Below the pieces are notes generated by a model. It had not been told where the DNA came from. It worked only from the letters and a program-made list of their open reading frames with translations, and did not search any database. A stretch of DNA of 64,000 nt, taken from the NCBI GenBank assembly GCA_031426355.1, contig JANPLD010000027.1, positions 1-64,000 on the forward strand. The letters run 5' to 3'. Origin of the DNA: JANPLD01 sp031426355 (GTDB lineage: Bacteria > Pseudomonadota > Alphaproteobacteria > Rickettsiales > UBA8987). The position numbers were made by a program, and so were the translations under genes. This document shows, piece after piece, positions 17,160-28,409 of the stretch; position 1 is the first letter of the stretch; each line of letters opens with the position of its first letter.

Positions 17160-17860
17160 TGGCTCTAACTGATAAAGCAATCAAATCTTTCAAACCTTTG
17201 GAAAAGCAATACAAGAAGTATGATGAAAAAGGCTTGTACCTTCTGGTTCATCCTAATGGTTCAAAGTATTGGAAGTTAAAATATAGATTCGGTGATAAGG
17301 AGAAAACATTGTCTATTAGTGTCTATCCTGAGGTCTCACTGCTTGAGGCAAGAGAGAAAACTTTAGAATCTCGTAAAAAACTGTCTAATAATATTGATCC
17401 TTCTGAAGAAAAGCAGATTTCCAAGCTTACTTCTAGCCTTAACAAGGATAATAGCTTTGAATCTATAGCTAGGGAATGGCTGGATAAAATGAAAGGGGAT
17501 TGGACTGATAGACATAGTAAGTCAATTACCCGTAGGCTTGAGATTGATGTATTCCCAGTAATAGGAACTAGACCAATAAATGAGGTTACGGCTCCAGAGT
17601 TATTGGCAATTCTAAAAAATATTGAAACTAGGGGAGCACTAGACATTGCCCGAAGGATAAGACAAACCACTGGTCAGATATTTAGGCATGCAATTGTAAC
17701 TGGTAGGACTGATAGAGATTTATCTTATGATCTAAAAGGAGCTCTAAAAGTTCGTAGAAAGCAAAACTTCAAGTTTCTCAAGGAGCATGAATTAGGTGCT
17801 TTCTTAAGAAAACTTGATAATTGTGATTGTGAGGCTCAGACAAGATTGGGTTTTAAATAG
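17159..17860 (+). pseudogene. Truncated P4-type tyrosine integrase (catalytic domain lost)
   Basis: The 233-residue product has the N-terminal arm-binding domain (MALTDKAIKSFKP, KGLYLLVHPNGSKYWKLKYR, LSISVYPEVSLLEAREK) and the SAM-like core-binding domain (about 95-200). It stops right after AQTRLGFK, the point where the catalytic domain with its Arg...His-x-x-Arg...Tyr should begin. Intact members have about 390-420 residues, so roughly 170 are missing. The 3' DNA switches at about 17855 to a nucleotide-cyclase sequence in another frame. A deletion joining two genes of one element is the simplest reading. It cannot catalyse recombination. Confidence 0.85.
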
Positions 17861-18362
17861 CAACAACAACTGCGTTGAAGTTGGTATTGAGGGAGATTGT
17901 GTATGGAGAATATTTGATGCACAGTATAAGAATCAAATTGATAATATATTTGCTACTGCTTTTAGTATCTCGTCGCTGATTGATATTTTAAATTTCAAAC
18001 TCAGTAAGATAAATATTCAAGAAGTTAGGATAGGGGTTGGATTATCATTTGGAAGGGTGCTTATGATTAAGGCTGGATATAATGGTAGTGGTATAAATGA
18101 TGTTGTATGGATGGGAGATGTAGTAAATGAGGCAGCGAAACTTTGTGGTTATGGAAATAAAGAGATTTGGACTGATCAAGAAATTATGGCTTCAGGCGAT
18201 TTTTATTATAATTTAAGTGACTATAATAAATCTCTGCTTACATATAATTATTCAAGAAGTTGTTACCACGGTAATGTTATTAATGTAGAGATGAATAAAT
18301 GGCTAGAAGAAGAGAAAGCTAAAGATAAAATAAAAGATTATCTTAAACTTTTTGCAGCTTAG
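17814..18362 (+). pseudogene. N-terminally truncated class III nucleotide cyclase (Pycsar PycC-like)
   Basis: The frame opens at a TTG at 17814 inside the integrase remnant, but cyclase-like sequence begins only near 17855 (NNNCVEV). It then shows GDCVWRIFD with the second metal Asp, RIGVGLSFGRVLMIKAGYNG and INDVVWMGDVVNEAAKLCGYGN, the block typical of class III cyclases and, from memory, close to the cyclases of Pycsar anti-phage systems. The first metal Asp and about 100 N-terminal residues are absent, so activity is very unlikely. No effector gene (PycTIR or PycTM) follows. The AT-richer, Ile/Asn-rich composition fits foreign origin. Confidence 0.7.
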
Positions 18363-18654
18363 TTCTTTGCCCCTTAACCGCCCTTACATGTAGTGCTATC
18401 CCAAAAAGGTAAATTTTAGTGGTAATTGGCGTCAAATTCGTCTAATTTGTTTTAGACAAAAAGTCATTATTTGCCTCCAAATTTGCCTTATGGGGGTTCA
18501 AATGGGGGCTTAATTTTTTACCCACAATATACAATCCTTGTTGCAATTGCTTTATAGCTTGTAGTTTGGATGTGTCACCGCTTTTTTCTCAAAAACCTGT
18601 CGACACTTTATTTCTATGGATGCATAATATGGCATCAATAATAAGAGATCATCC
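18363..18654. other. Gene-free spacer at the far end of the element scar
   Basis: No coding frame of note is seen in about 290 bases. It holds the G-rich block at 18492-18513 that resembles the sequence next to the integrase start. No second copy of the tRNA-Cys 3' end is visible. The last third should contain the phhB promoter, but I see no clear -35/-10 pair. Confidence 0.5.
18492..18513. repeat. Imperfect direct repeat of the block at 17099-17120
   Basis: Both 22-base blocks consist of GGGGGT, a short AT stretch containing AAAT, then GGGGG and a TAA end; 18 of 22 positions agree. They lie about 1.39 kb apart on either side of the integrase/cyclase remnants, in the same orientation. This fits integrase arm sites at the two ends of a collapsed element. 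Confidence 0.45.
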
Positions 18655-18996
18655 ATGAAAGTTTTTAATGTGACGCTTGATAGTAAAAGCTGTGTTTCCT
18701 GTAAAGGTGGTATTCCGCCATTAACTGAAGAGCAGGCGAAGGAATTCCAGAAGCAAACACCGTTATGGGAGCTTAAGGGTAATGCTACTAAAATATTCCG
18801 TGAGTTTAACTTTAAGAATTTTGTTACTGCGCTTGAGTTTGTCAATAAGGTTGGGGAGCTTGCAGAAGCTGAAAAACACCATCCTGATATGCAGGTGGGC
18901 TGGGGGTATGTAAAAATTTATATACTGACCCATAAAATAAGTGGTTTACACGAAAATGATTTTATTCTAGCCAGTAAGATCGATAAATTAGTTTAA
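18655..18996 (+). CDS. phhB: 4a-Hydroxytetrahydrobiopterin (pterin-4a-carbinolamine) dehydratase
   Basis: Dehydrates pterin-4a-carbinolamine during recycling of the pterin cofactor; bacterial homologues also support other pterin chemistry. The 113 residues contain the active-site block EKHHPDM (His75-His76-Pro77), the downstream W/V pattern, and THKISGLHENDF. It is followed 17 bases later by the RidA-family gene on the same strand, then the esterase and xthA, which suggests one transcript. No aromatic amino acid hydroxylase is seen in the window. Confidence 0.9.
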   Translation: MKVFNVTLDSKSCVSCKGGIPPLTEEQAKEFQKQTPLWELKGNATKIFREFNFKNFVTALEFVNKVGELAEAEKHHPDMQVGWGYVKIYILTHKISGLHENDFILASKIDKLV

Positions 18997-19013
18997 TTAT
19001 AAATATCATTAAA

Positions 19014-19478
19014 ATGACAATAGAATCAAAATTAAAGGAACTTGGTATTAATATACCTGATGTAGGTAAACCGGTTGCATCTTATGTGCCGTTCACAATT
19101 GCAAATAACATAGTTTATGTTTCAGGTCAGCTTCCTGCTGAGAGCGGAGATATTAAAGTTGCGGGTATTGTTGGAAAGGATGTATCCCTTGAAGACGCTC
19201 AAAAAGCTGCAAGAATTTGCGCGATAAATCTTATAGCTGTTGTTAAGGCTGCCTGTAATGGTGACCTTTCTAAAGTTAAAAAGGTTCTCAATTTAACCGT
19301 TTTGGTTGCGAGTTCTCCTGATTTTACTTCTCAGCATCTAGTTGCTAATGGTGCCTCTGATCTGTTTGTTGAAGTATTCGGTAATGAAATAGGCTCACAT
19401 TCCCGCGCGGCATTCGGCATAGCTTCTATTCCACGTAATGGCGCGGTTGAGATTGCCGGCATCTTCGAGATCAGTTAA
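19014..19478 (+). CDS. RidA/YjgF-YER057c-UK114 family protein
   Basis: A 154-residue member of the RidA superfamily, the long form with about 25 extra N-terminal residues. Typical segments are IVYVSGQLPAESGD, LEDAQKAARICAINLIAVVKAA and the C-terminal GSHSRAAFGIASIPRNGAVEIAG, where the Arg in HSRAAFG corresponds to the Arg that binds the imine substrate in active RidA. Canonical RidA hydrolyses reactive enamine/imine intermediates from PLP enzymes. Subfamily and true substrate are undefined. The stop is one base before the ATG of the esterase gene. Confidence 0.85.
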   Translation: MTIESKLKELGINIPDVGKPVASYVPFTIANNIVYVSGQLPAESGDIKVAGIVGKDVSLEDAQKAARICAINLIAVVKAACNGDLSKVKKVLNLTVLVASSPDFTSQHLVANGASDLFVEVFGNEIGSHSRAAFGIASIPRNGAVEIAGIFEIS

Positions 19479-19479
19479 T

Positions 19480-20121
19480 ATGTTAACAGGCCCCATAATA
19501 GAACCAAGATCAGGTAAGGTGTCCCATTTGGTAATTATGCTGCATGGTGTTGGAGCTGATGGTGAAAACCTTATCCAGCTTGCCAATGATTTCAGGGATA
19601 TACTTCCTGATGCATATTTTGTAGCTCCTAACGGGCCGCAGAAATATAATGTTGGGGAAGGTTTTGTGGGTGATGTGGGATATCAATGGTTCCCGCTTTG
19701 GGGGAAATCACTTCCGGAATTAATTGAAGGGGCGAATAACGCTACAAAAATCCTCAAGGAATATATTGATGGTCTTCTTAAAAAATTAGGTCTGGATTAT
19801 TCGAAATTGATATTAATGGGTTTTTCGCAAGGTTCTATAACTGCGGTGCATTCATCAATAATGTTTTCAGAGAAATGTCTGGCGGTTGTTGGTTTTTCAG
19901 GAGCGATACTGACTGAGAATCAAGTTGCCTCAAAGCCGGATATCTGCCTTATCCATGGTGAGAATGATGATGTGGTGCCATTCCAGCAGACAGTTTTTGC
20001 TGAGCGTAAATTAAAAGCTATTGGTGTAAATGTTGAAATCCATTTGCTGGATAATCTTGGCCACTGGATTGAGGAAAGAGGAATAAAAATTGCGAAGAAT
20101 TTCCTTAGAAAGAGGATTTAA
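19480..20121 (+). CDS. Carboxylesterase/phospholipase (alpha/beta hydrolase, YpfH/EstB-like)
   Basis: A 213-residue alpha/beta hydrolase. The oxyanion-hole segment VIMLHGVGADGENL is near residue 20, the nucleophile elbow is GFSQGS (Ser near 116), the Asp lies in GENDDVVP and the His in LGHWIE, giving a full catalytic triad. The ATG at 19480, one base after the preceding stop, is preferred over an upstream in-frame start at 19438 that would overlap the RidA gene by 41 bases. The physiological ester or lysophospholipid substrate is unknown. Confidence 0.85.
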   Translation: MLTGPIIEPRSGKVSHLVIMLHGVGADGENLIQLANDFRDILPDAYFVAPNGPQKYNVGEGFVGDVGYQWFPLWGKSLPELIEGANNATKILKEYIDGLLKKLGLDYSKLILMGFSQGSITAVHSSIMFSEKCLAVVGFSGAILTENQVASKPDICLIHGENDDVVPFQQTVFAERKLKAIGVNVEIHLLDNLGHWIEERGIKIAKNFLRKRI

Positions 20122-20125
20122 ATAA

Positions 20126-20923
20126 ATGAAAATAGCTACCTGGAATATTAACTCGGTTCGTTTGCGTTTACCTATAGTTCTCAAATTTCTGAAAGAGCAT
20201 AATATTGATGTTCTCTGTTTGCAGGAAACCAAGGCTGAGGATGATAAATTCCCGGCGCTTGATCTGGCGTCTGGCGAATATAAGCATTTATATTTTACTG
20301 GGCAAAAATCGTACAATGGTGTTGCGATAATTTCGCGTATACCATTTAAGCCTAATGATAAGCTTTCTTTAGTTAATGAAGATAAAAGGCATATCTCCGC
20401 CCTTTTTGAGAAGGGCAAGAAGAAGATAGAGCTACATAATATTTATATCCCGGCGGGTGGTGATATTCCTGATCCGGTATTGAATACAAAATTCCAGCAT
20501 AAGCTGGATTATAATAGGGAGCTTAAGAAATGGTTCTCTAAGAACCGCACTAAATCAGATAATGTAATAGTTGTTGGTGACCTGAATATTGCACCATATG
20601 AGCATGATGTGTGGAGCCATAAGCAACTTCTTAATGTTGTATCACATACGCCGATCGAAGTTGAATTGCTTACTGAATTCCGCAAATCCGTAGATTTTGT
20701 TGATATTGCGCGGGAATTTGTACCGCATAATGAGAAATTATATAGCTGGTGGAGTTATCGTAATCAGGACTGGAAAAAATCTAACCGTGGCCGCAGGCTT
20801 GACCATATATGGGTTACTGAGCCGCTTAAATCTTCAGTCAAAAGTTTCTCAATACATAAGGGTGCGCGGGATTTTATCCAGCCATCAGACCATGTTCCGG
20901 TAATTACCGAGATTGATTTTTGA
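20126..20923 (+). CDS. xthA: Exodeoxyribonuclease III (AP endonuclease)
   Basis: Cuts at abasic sites in base-excision repair and removes 3' blocking groups. The 265 residues show the endonuclease/exonuclease/phosphatase fold: TWNINSVRLRL at the N-terminus, LQETKAED with the metal Glu, GVAIISR, VVGDLNIAPYEHD (Asp/Asn pair), WWSYR, RRLDHIWVT and the final SDHVPVI with the catalytic His. It starts four bases after the esterase gene and lies in the same run of plus-strand genes. Confidence 0.95.
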   Translation: MKIATWNINSVRLRLPIVLKFLKEHNIDVLCLQETKAEDDKFPALDLASGEYKHLYFTGQKSYNGVAIISRIPFKPNDKLSLVNEDKRHISALFEKGKKKIELHNIYIPAGGDIPDPVLNTKFQHKLDYNRELKKWFSKNRTKSDNVIVVGDLNIAPYEHDVWSHKQLLNVVSHTPIEVELLTEFRKSVDFVDIAREFVPHNEKLYSWWSYRNQDWKKSNRGRRLDHIWVTEPLKSSVKSFSIHKGARDFIQPSDHVPVITEIDF

Positions 20924-20946
20924 ATTTTCTCCGCTAATACAGTCCC

Positions 20947-22659
20947 ATGAACATATATTCCATATACAGAGACAAGATAATTGAAATCTGCGGCAGGTTA
21001 TTTCCTGAAGTGGATAAAGCTGCGTTTAAAAATATCGTTGTTGAAAGCCCGAAAGAAGCAAAATTTGGTGATCTGGCTGTCAATGCGGCGATGGTGCTTG
21101 CGAAGCCACTTAGCCAGAAGCCACAGGACATAGCAAATAAAATCCTCGAAGAGATAAATAAACTTCCTGAAGTTCAGAAGGCTGAAATAGCTGGTGCGGG
21201 ATTTATAAATATTACTCTAAAAAATAAGATTTTCTACAAAGTGTTAGAGGTTATTCTTAATAATCCAAATGAGTATGGAAGATCTAATGTCGGGGCAGGG
21301 GAGAAAATTAATATTGAGTTCCTTTCTGCAAACCCAACTGGCCCAATGCATATAGGGCACGCACGTAATGCGGTTGTTGGTGATGTGCTTTGTAACTTGC
21401 TTTCAGCTACTGGTTATGATGTTGTTCGTGAATATTATGTCAATGACGCAGGTGGACAGATAGAGGTTTTAGCAAAATCTGCATTCCTTCGTTATAAGCA
21501 GGCACTTGGTGTTGATATAGGCGAGATACCAGCGGGATTATATCCGGGTGAATATCTGGTTGATGTTGCTGAAAATTTCAAAAAAATACATGGTAATAAA
21601 TTCCTGAATGATGAAAAATATCCTCAGGAATTAAAAGAGTTCGCGATCTCTGAAATGCTTACGCTTATTAAAAGTGACCTTAAAGACCTTGGTGTTCATT
21701 TTGATATATTTGCTTCTGAGAAAAAGCTTTATGAAGATAAGAAACTTGAAGCTTCGCTTGAGTATTTAAAAGATCAGAATCTGCTTTATCGTGGTATACT
21801 GGAAGCGCCAAAGGGTAAGCCAATTGAAGATTATGAGCCTCGTGAGCAGTTGCTTTTTAAAGCAACGGAATGTGGTGATGATGTTGACAGGCCACTTCAA
21901 AAATCTGATGGTACTTATACTTATTTTTCAGGCGATATAGCTTATCATTTTGATAAAGTTTCGCGTGGATTTAAGAAGCTAGTTCTGGTTCTTGGTGCTG
22001 ATCATGGTGGTTATGTTAAGCGTTTAGGTGCGGTTGTATCAGCGCTTTCAAATAAGAAAACGGAGCTGAAAGTTCTGCTTTCGCAATTAGTAAAAGTTGT
22101 TGAGAATGGTTTGCCTGTGAAGATGTCCAAAAGGGCAGGGAACTTCATAACCATGTCAGAGGTTTTGGAAAAAGTTGGTAAAGATGTTCTGCGTTTTATA
22201 ATGCTTACAAAAAAATCAGATACTGCGCTTGATTTCGATATCAAGAAAGTTGTGGAAACAACTAAAGATAATCCAGTTTTTTATGTGCAATATGCTCATG
22301 CGCGTATCAATTCAGTAAAAAGGAAAGCGGAAGAATCTAATATAAAAATTGCTGATCCTGATCTTAAATTGCTTTCACACGAGCTTGAGATCTCTCTTAT
22401 CAAGAAAATCTCTGAGTTTCCTAAAATAGTTGAATCTTCAGCGCTTCACTATGAACCGCACCGTATAACATTCTATTTATATGAGCTTGCAAGCGAGTTT
22501 CACCAGCTCTGGAATATAGGGAAAGATGAAGGTATCAATTTTGTTGATGAAAAGAACCCGGCCTTGACTGAGGCAAGATTAGCACTAGTTGAAGCTTGTC
22601 GTATCACTATATCGGGTGGGTTAAGGTTACTTGGTGTTGAACCAGTTGAAAGAATGTAG
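20947..22659 (+). CDS. argS: Arginyl-tRNA synthetase
   Basis: Class I synthetase of 570 residues that charges tRNA-Arg. It has the N-terminal Add1 tRNA-recognition domain (about 1-90), the catalytic domain with the HIGH signature in SANPTGPMHIGHARN (about 124-138), KMSKR at about 392-396, and the C-terminal DALR anticodon-binding domain (about 450-570). The ATG at 20947 gives the normal length. The SPOR-domain gene follows after 43 bases; argS next to a SPOR protein is a common alphaproteobacterial order. Confidence 0.97.
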   Translation: MNIYSIYRDKIIEICGRLFPEVDKAAFKNIVVESPKEAKFGDLAVNAAMVLAKPLSQKPQDIANKILEEINKLPEVQKAEIAGAGFINITLKNKIFYKVLEVILNNPNEYGRSNVGAGEKINIEFLSANPTGPMHIGHARNAVVGDVLCNLLSATGYDVVREYYVNDAGGQIEVLAKSAFLRYKQALGVDIGEIPAGLYPGEYLVDVAENFKKIHGNKFLNDEKYPQELKEFAISEMLTLIKSDLKDLGVHFDIFASEKKLYEDKKLEASLEYLKDQNLLYRGILEAPKGKPIEDYEPREQLLFKATECGDDVDRPLQKSDGTYTYFSGDIAYHFDKVSRGFKKLVLVLGADHGGYVKRLGAVVSALSNKKTELKVLLSQLVKVVENGLPVKMSKRAGNFITMSEVLEKVGKDVLRFIMLTKKSDTALDFDIKKVVETTKDNPVFYVQYAHARINSVKRKAEESNIKIADPDLKLLSHELEISLIKKISEFPKIVESSALHYEPHRITFYLYELASEFHQLWNIGKDEGINFVDEKNPALTEARLALVEACRITISGGLRLLGVEPVERM

Positions 22660-22702
22660 TATTGGTTGCCCCTACCATCAGATGGCAATTTAGGAGATTA
22701 AA

Positions 22703-23680
22703 ATGGATAAGCGCCCTTCAAAAATAACTATAGAGAATGAGGAAAACCAGTCATCATTATTCCTGCCTGTATTTGCAATCGTTGCATTAGGGCTGTTCTT
22801 AACTCTTTGCTGGTATGCCTATAATTATTACATAGATCAGCAGAAGAAGGGAGACGTTTATTATATCAAGGCCGATAAATCCCCTCTTAAAGTTAAGCCT
22901 GATAATCCGGGTGGTCTAGTTGTTGAAAATCAGGATAAGCAAATATTCAACGCAATGGTTGGTAATGCTGAAAATCTTGATGGTAAAATAAATACTGTTG
23001 AAGCTGAAGAGCCTGCAAGTAAGGAAGATATCGCAAATGCAGTGAAAGTATCTGCAGGTGGTGGCAGTGATGATGAAGTTCCTGAAGAGTTCAAGGACAC
23101 TGATACGCAGATATCAGAAGAAGCCGCTCAGATAAACCTTCCTGGCGCTGACGATAACAAAACAGAAGGTAAAACTATCGGGCAAGCTCCTGTGGTAGTT
23201 GATAATGAAACCAAGGCTGATGTAAAAGCCGAGCCGGAAGTAACTCCTGAAGTTAAGGTTGAAGCTGTTGATCCGGAAGTTAAAAAAGAAGCTCCTAAAA
23301 ATGATTACGTTGTTACTAAAGAGAAAGATGAAGCAACTGGAGCTAATAAAACTACGGTGACTTTAAAAGCTGATGAAAAGCCTGCTAAAGCTGCGGCTCC
23401 TGCGCCTAAGTCAATGGGTGGTAAGGTTGGTGGCAAAGGTTTTTATGTTCAGATAAGTTCTCATAAGAATATGGCTGACCTTGAAGGTGGCTGGAAGAAA
23501 TTTTCTTCTAAATTCTCTTCAGTTTATTCTGGAGTTTCGCGTAATGTTACTGAAGCGACTATTAATGGCGCAAAGTTCTACCGTTTAAGCTTCGGTCCTT
23601 ATTCAGATAGAAATGCAGCAATTGCAAAATGCACAACGCTTAAAGCGCAAAAACAAGATTGCCTGGTGCAGGCATATTAA
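22703..23680 (+). CDS. SPOR-domain membrane protein
   Basis: A bitopic inner-membrane protein of 325 residues: a short basic cytoplasmic N-terminus, one transmembrane helix (about residues 18-40, LFLPVFAIVALGLFLTLCW), a long acidic and Pro/Glu/Lys-rich periplasmic linker with repeated V-x-P-E-V units, then a SPOR domain (about 250-325, starting GFYVQISSHKNMADLEGG). SPOR domains bind denuded glycan at the division site, so a FtsN/DedD-like role in septation is likely. A strong AGGAGA ribosome site precedes the ATG. Confidence 0.85.
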   Translation: MDKRPSKITIENEENQSSLFLPVFAIVALGLFLTLCWYAYNYYIDQQKKGDVYYIKADKSPLKVKPDNPGGLVVENQDKQIFNAMVGNAENLDGKINTVEAEEPASKEDIANAVKVSAGGGSDDEVPEEFKDTDTQISEEAAQINLPGADDNKTEGKTIGQAPVVVDNETKADVKAEPEVTPEVKVEAVDPEVKKEAPKNDYVVTKEKDEATGANKTTVTLKADEKPAKAAAPAPKSMGGKVGGKGFYVQISSHKNMADLEGGWKKFSSKFSSVYSGVSRNVTEATINGAKFYRLSFGPYSDRNAAIAKCTTLKAQKQDCLVQAY

Positions 23681-23686
23681 TAGGGC

Positions 23687-23774
23687 TTAGGGGTTGGGGT
23701 TTAGGAATTAGAAAATGGATGATATTTCTTCAGTTTTAAAGCCAACCCCTAATCTCCAAACCCTAACCCCCAAG
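23687..23774. repeat. Inverted-repeat element overlapping the 5' end of the PfkB-like gene
   Basis: The left arm (about 23687-23711) is G-rich with TTAGGGGTTGGGGTTTAGG. The right arm (about 23750-23774) is the near-complement with AAACCCTAACCCCC. About 21 of 25 positions pair. The left arm lies in the spacer and the right arm inside the coding frame, where it reads PTPNLQTLTP. This looks like a dispersed palindromic element inserted at a gene start. Confidence 0.55.
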
Positions 23775-24857
23775 TCTATCGTCGGTTTTGATACCGGAAT
23801 AAAAGATAATATATATTTTCTTAGTGATGATTTTTTTGAAGGCAAGCTTAGGCCTTACTTGAATTCTATCCTTCCTGATAAAGATTTTAATAAGTCAAAA
23901 ATTGAAATTCCTTCACGTGAAATATTGAAGCTGATAAAGGATTTTCTTAACAATAATAATATTCCTACAAGCTTTACATATGGCGGAACGACCGCAAATA
24001 TTTTCTATAATATCAGCTCCATACTTAATTATTTTAGATCTAATATTGATATAAAATTTGTTGCAACGGGTAAAGAATCCCTTGATGACCTCAAGAAGAA
24101 AAATGTAAAAATCCTTCTTTCTAAAAAAAGTAGTAATTATGCTGAATCAGTTCTGATATATCTTGGTAATAGCCGTTCCAAGCGGACACTTATATATCGC
24201 GGTGACTTCCAGAAAGTAATATCGGAAAATATTGAAGATGTTAGGTCCCAGGTTTTTCAGGATAATACATTATATATGTTAATGGGTTCCGTTCTTGGTA
24301 AAATAGGTCAGGAGAGTTTTTCAAATATAGTTTCATGTATAAAACAGCTCGGGAACTCCGTATATACGCTTAATCTGCCTACGGACAAAGACACCTCTGT
24401 TAAATATAATGAGTACCTCTTTGAGCTTATCAGTGGTGCTGCGATAACATTCTCAAATCTTGAGGAGCTATGCTTTCTTTCTGGTTTGAATTTTAGGGAA
24501 AAAGACTGTTTTGATCTGGGGCAAAATCCCAATGATAATGCTAAATCTGTTTTGAATAGTTTGCAGAGAAATCTCTCGGAGGGTGCTCATGGGCTCATTA
24601 CTGCGGGTGAATTTGGAGCGTTTTTAGTGTTTAAAACTGATTATCTATTTATTCCCGCAGTTGAATTTGAAGGGACACCTTATTCAAATGGGGCAGGAGA
24701 TACTACGATAGGTGTTTATATATCTTCTCTTTTGCTTGGTGATAGTCCTGAGATCTCACTGTGGATAGCCATGGAATGCGCTTCCAGCAAGCTTAAGGTC
24801 AATTCTTCAAGGTTGTTTGATATTGGTAAACATTACGCAAAAATTGGCGGCAAATAG
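23715..24857 (+). CDS. PfkB-family carbohydrate/nucleoside kinase-like protein
   Basis: A 380-residue ribokinase-fold protein. The signature 2 region near the C-terminus reads GTPYSNGAGDTTIGV, with the anion-hole GAGD and catalytic Asp, and GGTTANIFYNIS near residue 93 corresponds to the substrate-binding GG-N motif. This pattern resembles adenosine kinase-like sugar kinases. The first 20 or so residues derive partly from an inverted-repeat element, so the original start may have been further in. It is the last gene before the 23S rRNA unit, 500 bases upstream. The substrate is unknown. Confidence 0.7.
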   Translation: MDDISSVLKPTPNLQTLTPKSIVGFDTGIKDNIYFLSDDFFEGKLRPYLNSILPDKDFNKSKIEIPSREILKLIKDFLNNNNIPTSFTYGGTTANIFYNISSILNYFRSNIDIKFVATGKESLDDLKKKNVKILLSKKSSNYAESVLIYLGNSRSKRTLIYRGDFQKVISENIEDVRSQVFQDNTLYMLMGSVLGKIGQESFSNIVSCIKQLGNSVYTLNLPTDKDTSVKYNEYLFELISGAAITFSNLEELCFLSGLNFREKDCFDLGQNPNDNAKSVLNSLQRNLSEGAHGLITAGEFGAFLVFKTDYLFIPAVEFEGTPYSNGAGDTTIGVYISSLLLGDSPEISLWIAMECASSKLKVNSSRLFDIGKHYAKIGGK

Positions 24858-25354
24858 CGTATTTCAAAGAAGTGTATTTTACGATTCACTTATTATAAAA
24901 TTTTGATATAATAATTACCCTTGTGTTTAGTTATTTAAATTTACCTTAGTGAGAATCTTTAAAATAACCTATTGAAATTCAAGCGCTATAATAAATATCA
25001 AAATTTTTATGATTTTTTTATATTTGTTGTTGACTTCAATTTTGGTTACGACTATACACTCGACTCCCAACCGATAGGAAACTAAAAAGTTGGATAGCTT
25101 TTTAAAATTGTGAATAACGGCATTAGATTGTTGATCAATCAAAAGTTGAGTTGATGTTTGCACTTGAAATATAGTGCGAGACAAACAAATTATCATATGA
25201 CCTATCGTTAGGTTGTATGAACAAATAATAATGTATCTGCTTTGTAGAAGTTTAGTTCTGCATTAGATCATTGTAATCTCAAAAATTAATAAGTTTTAGT
25301 ATTGTGAATAGCAATGCTGGAACCAGCAAAAAATCGTAATAATTTTTTATGTTT
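24858..25354 (+). other. Spacer/leader upstream of 23S rRNA
   Basis: About 500 bases without a credible gene. It is AT-rich and contains the strong promoter at 25030-25058 and a roughly 290-base leader to the 23S start. No tRNA-Ile, tRNA-Ala or 16S sequence is present, so the 23S-5S pair is transcribed separately from 16S. Confidence 0.6.
25030..25058 (+). promoter_or_regulatory. Sigma70-type promoter for the 23S-5S rRNA unit
   Basis: A -35 box TTGACT (25030-25035) and a -10 box TATACA (25053-25058) are separated by exactly 17 bases. This is the best promoter match in the spacer and points toward rrl. The start would lie near 25065, leaving a leader of about 290 bases for processing signals. 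Confidence 0.65.
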
Positions 25355-28174
<2,820 letters not shown>

Positions 28175-28293
28175 ATATATTTTAATTTACTGAGATTATG
28201 ATGACTCTATTGCGGTACTAAAATGCTGCACTGGTAGATACATACATAAACTTTTGTTGATCACTCTAGTAAACTAATGCAAACTCTTTCTTT

Positions 28294-28409
28294 GTCTGGT
28301 GGTTATGGCTAAGGGGACACACCTGATCCCATCCCGAACTCAGAAGTTAAGCCCTTACGCGCTGATGATACTATGACTTAAGTCATGGGAAAGTAAGTCG
28401 CTGCCAGAC
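28294..28409 (+). rRNA. rrf: 5S ribosomal RNA
   Basis: About 116 nt with the terminal stem GTCTGG/CCAGAC. The conserved internal segments ACACACCTGATCCCATCCCGAA and AGAAGTTAAGCCCT match 5S rRNA loops B and C. It follows 23S by about 120 bases with no tRNA between. Flanking AAACTCTTT (just upstream) and AAAGAGTTT (just downstream) extend the terminal stem and probably form the processing stem. Confidence 0.95.

Noticed and set aside
18514..18654. Search for a second copy of the tRNA-Cys 3' end as the far attachment site
   Set aside because: No sequence matching the T arm and acceptor end was seen, so no attR is claimed.
24969..25196. Antisense 75-codon frame upstream of 23S rRNA
   Set aside because: It crosses the strong rRNA promoter on the other strand and shows no ribosome site or recognisable motif.
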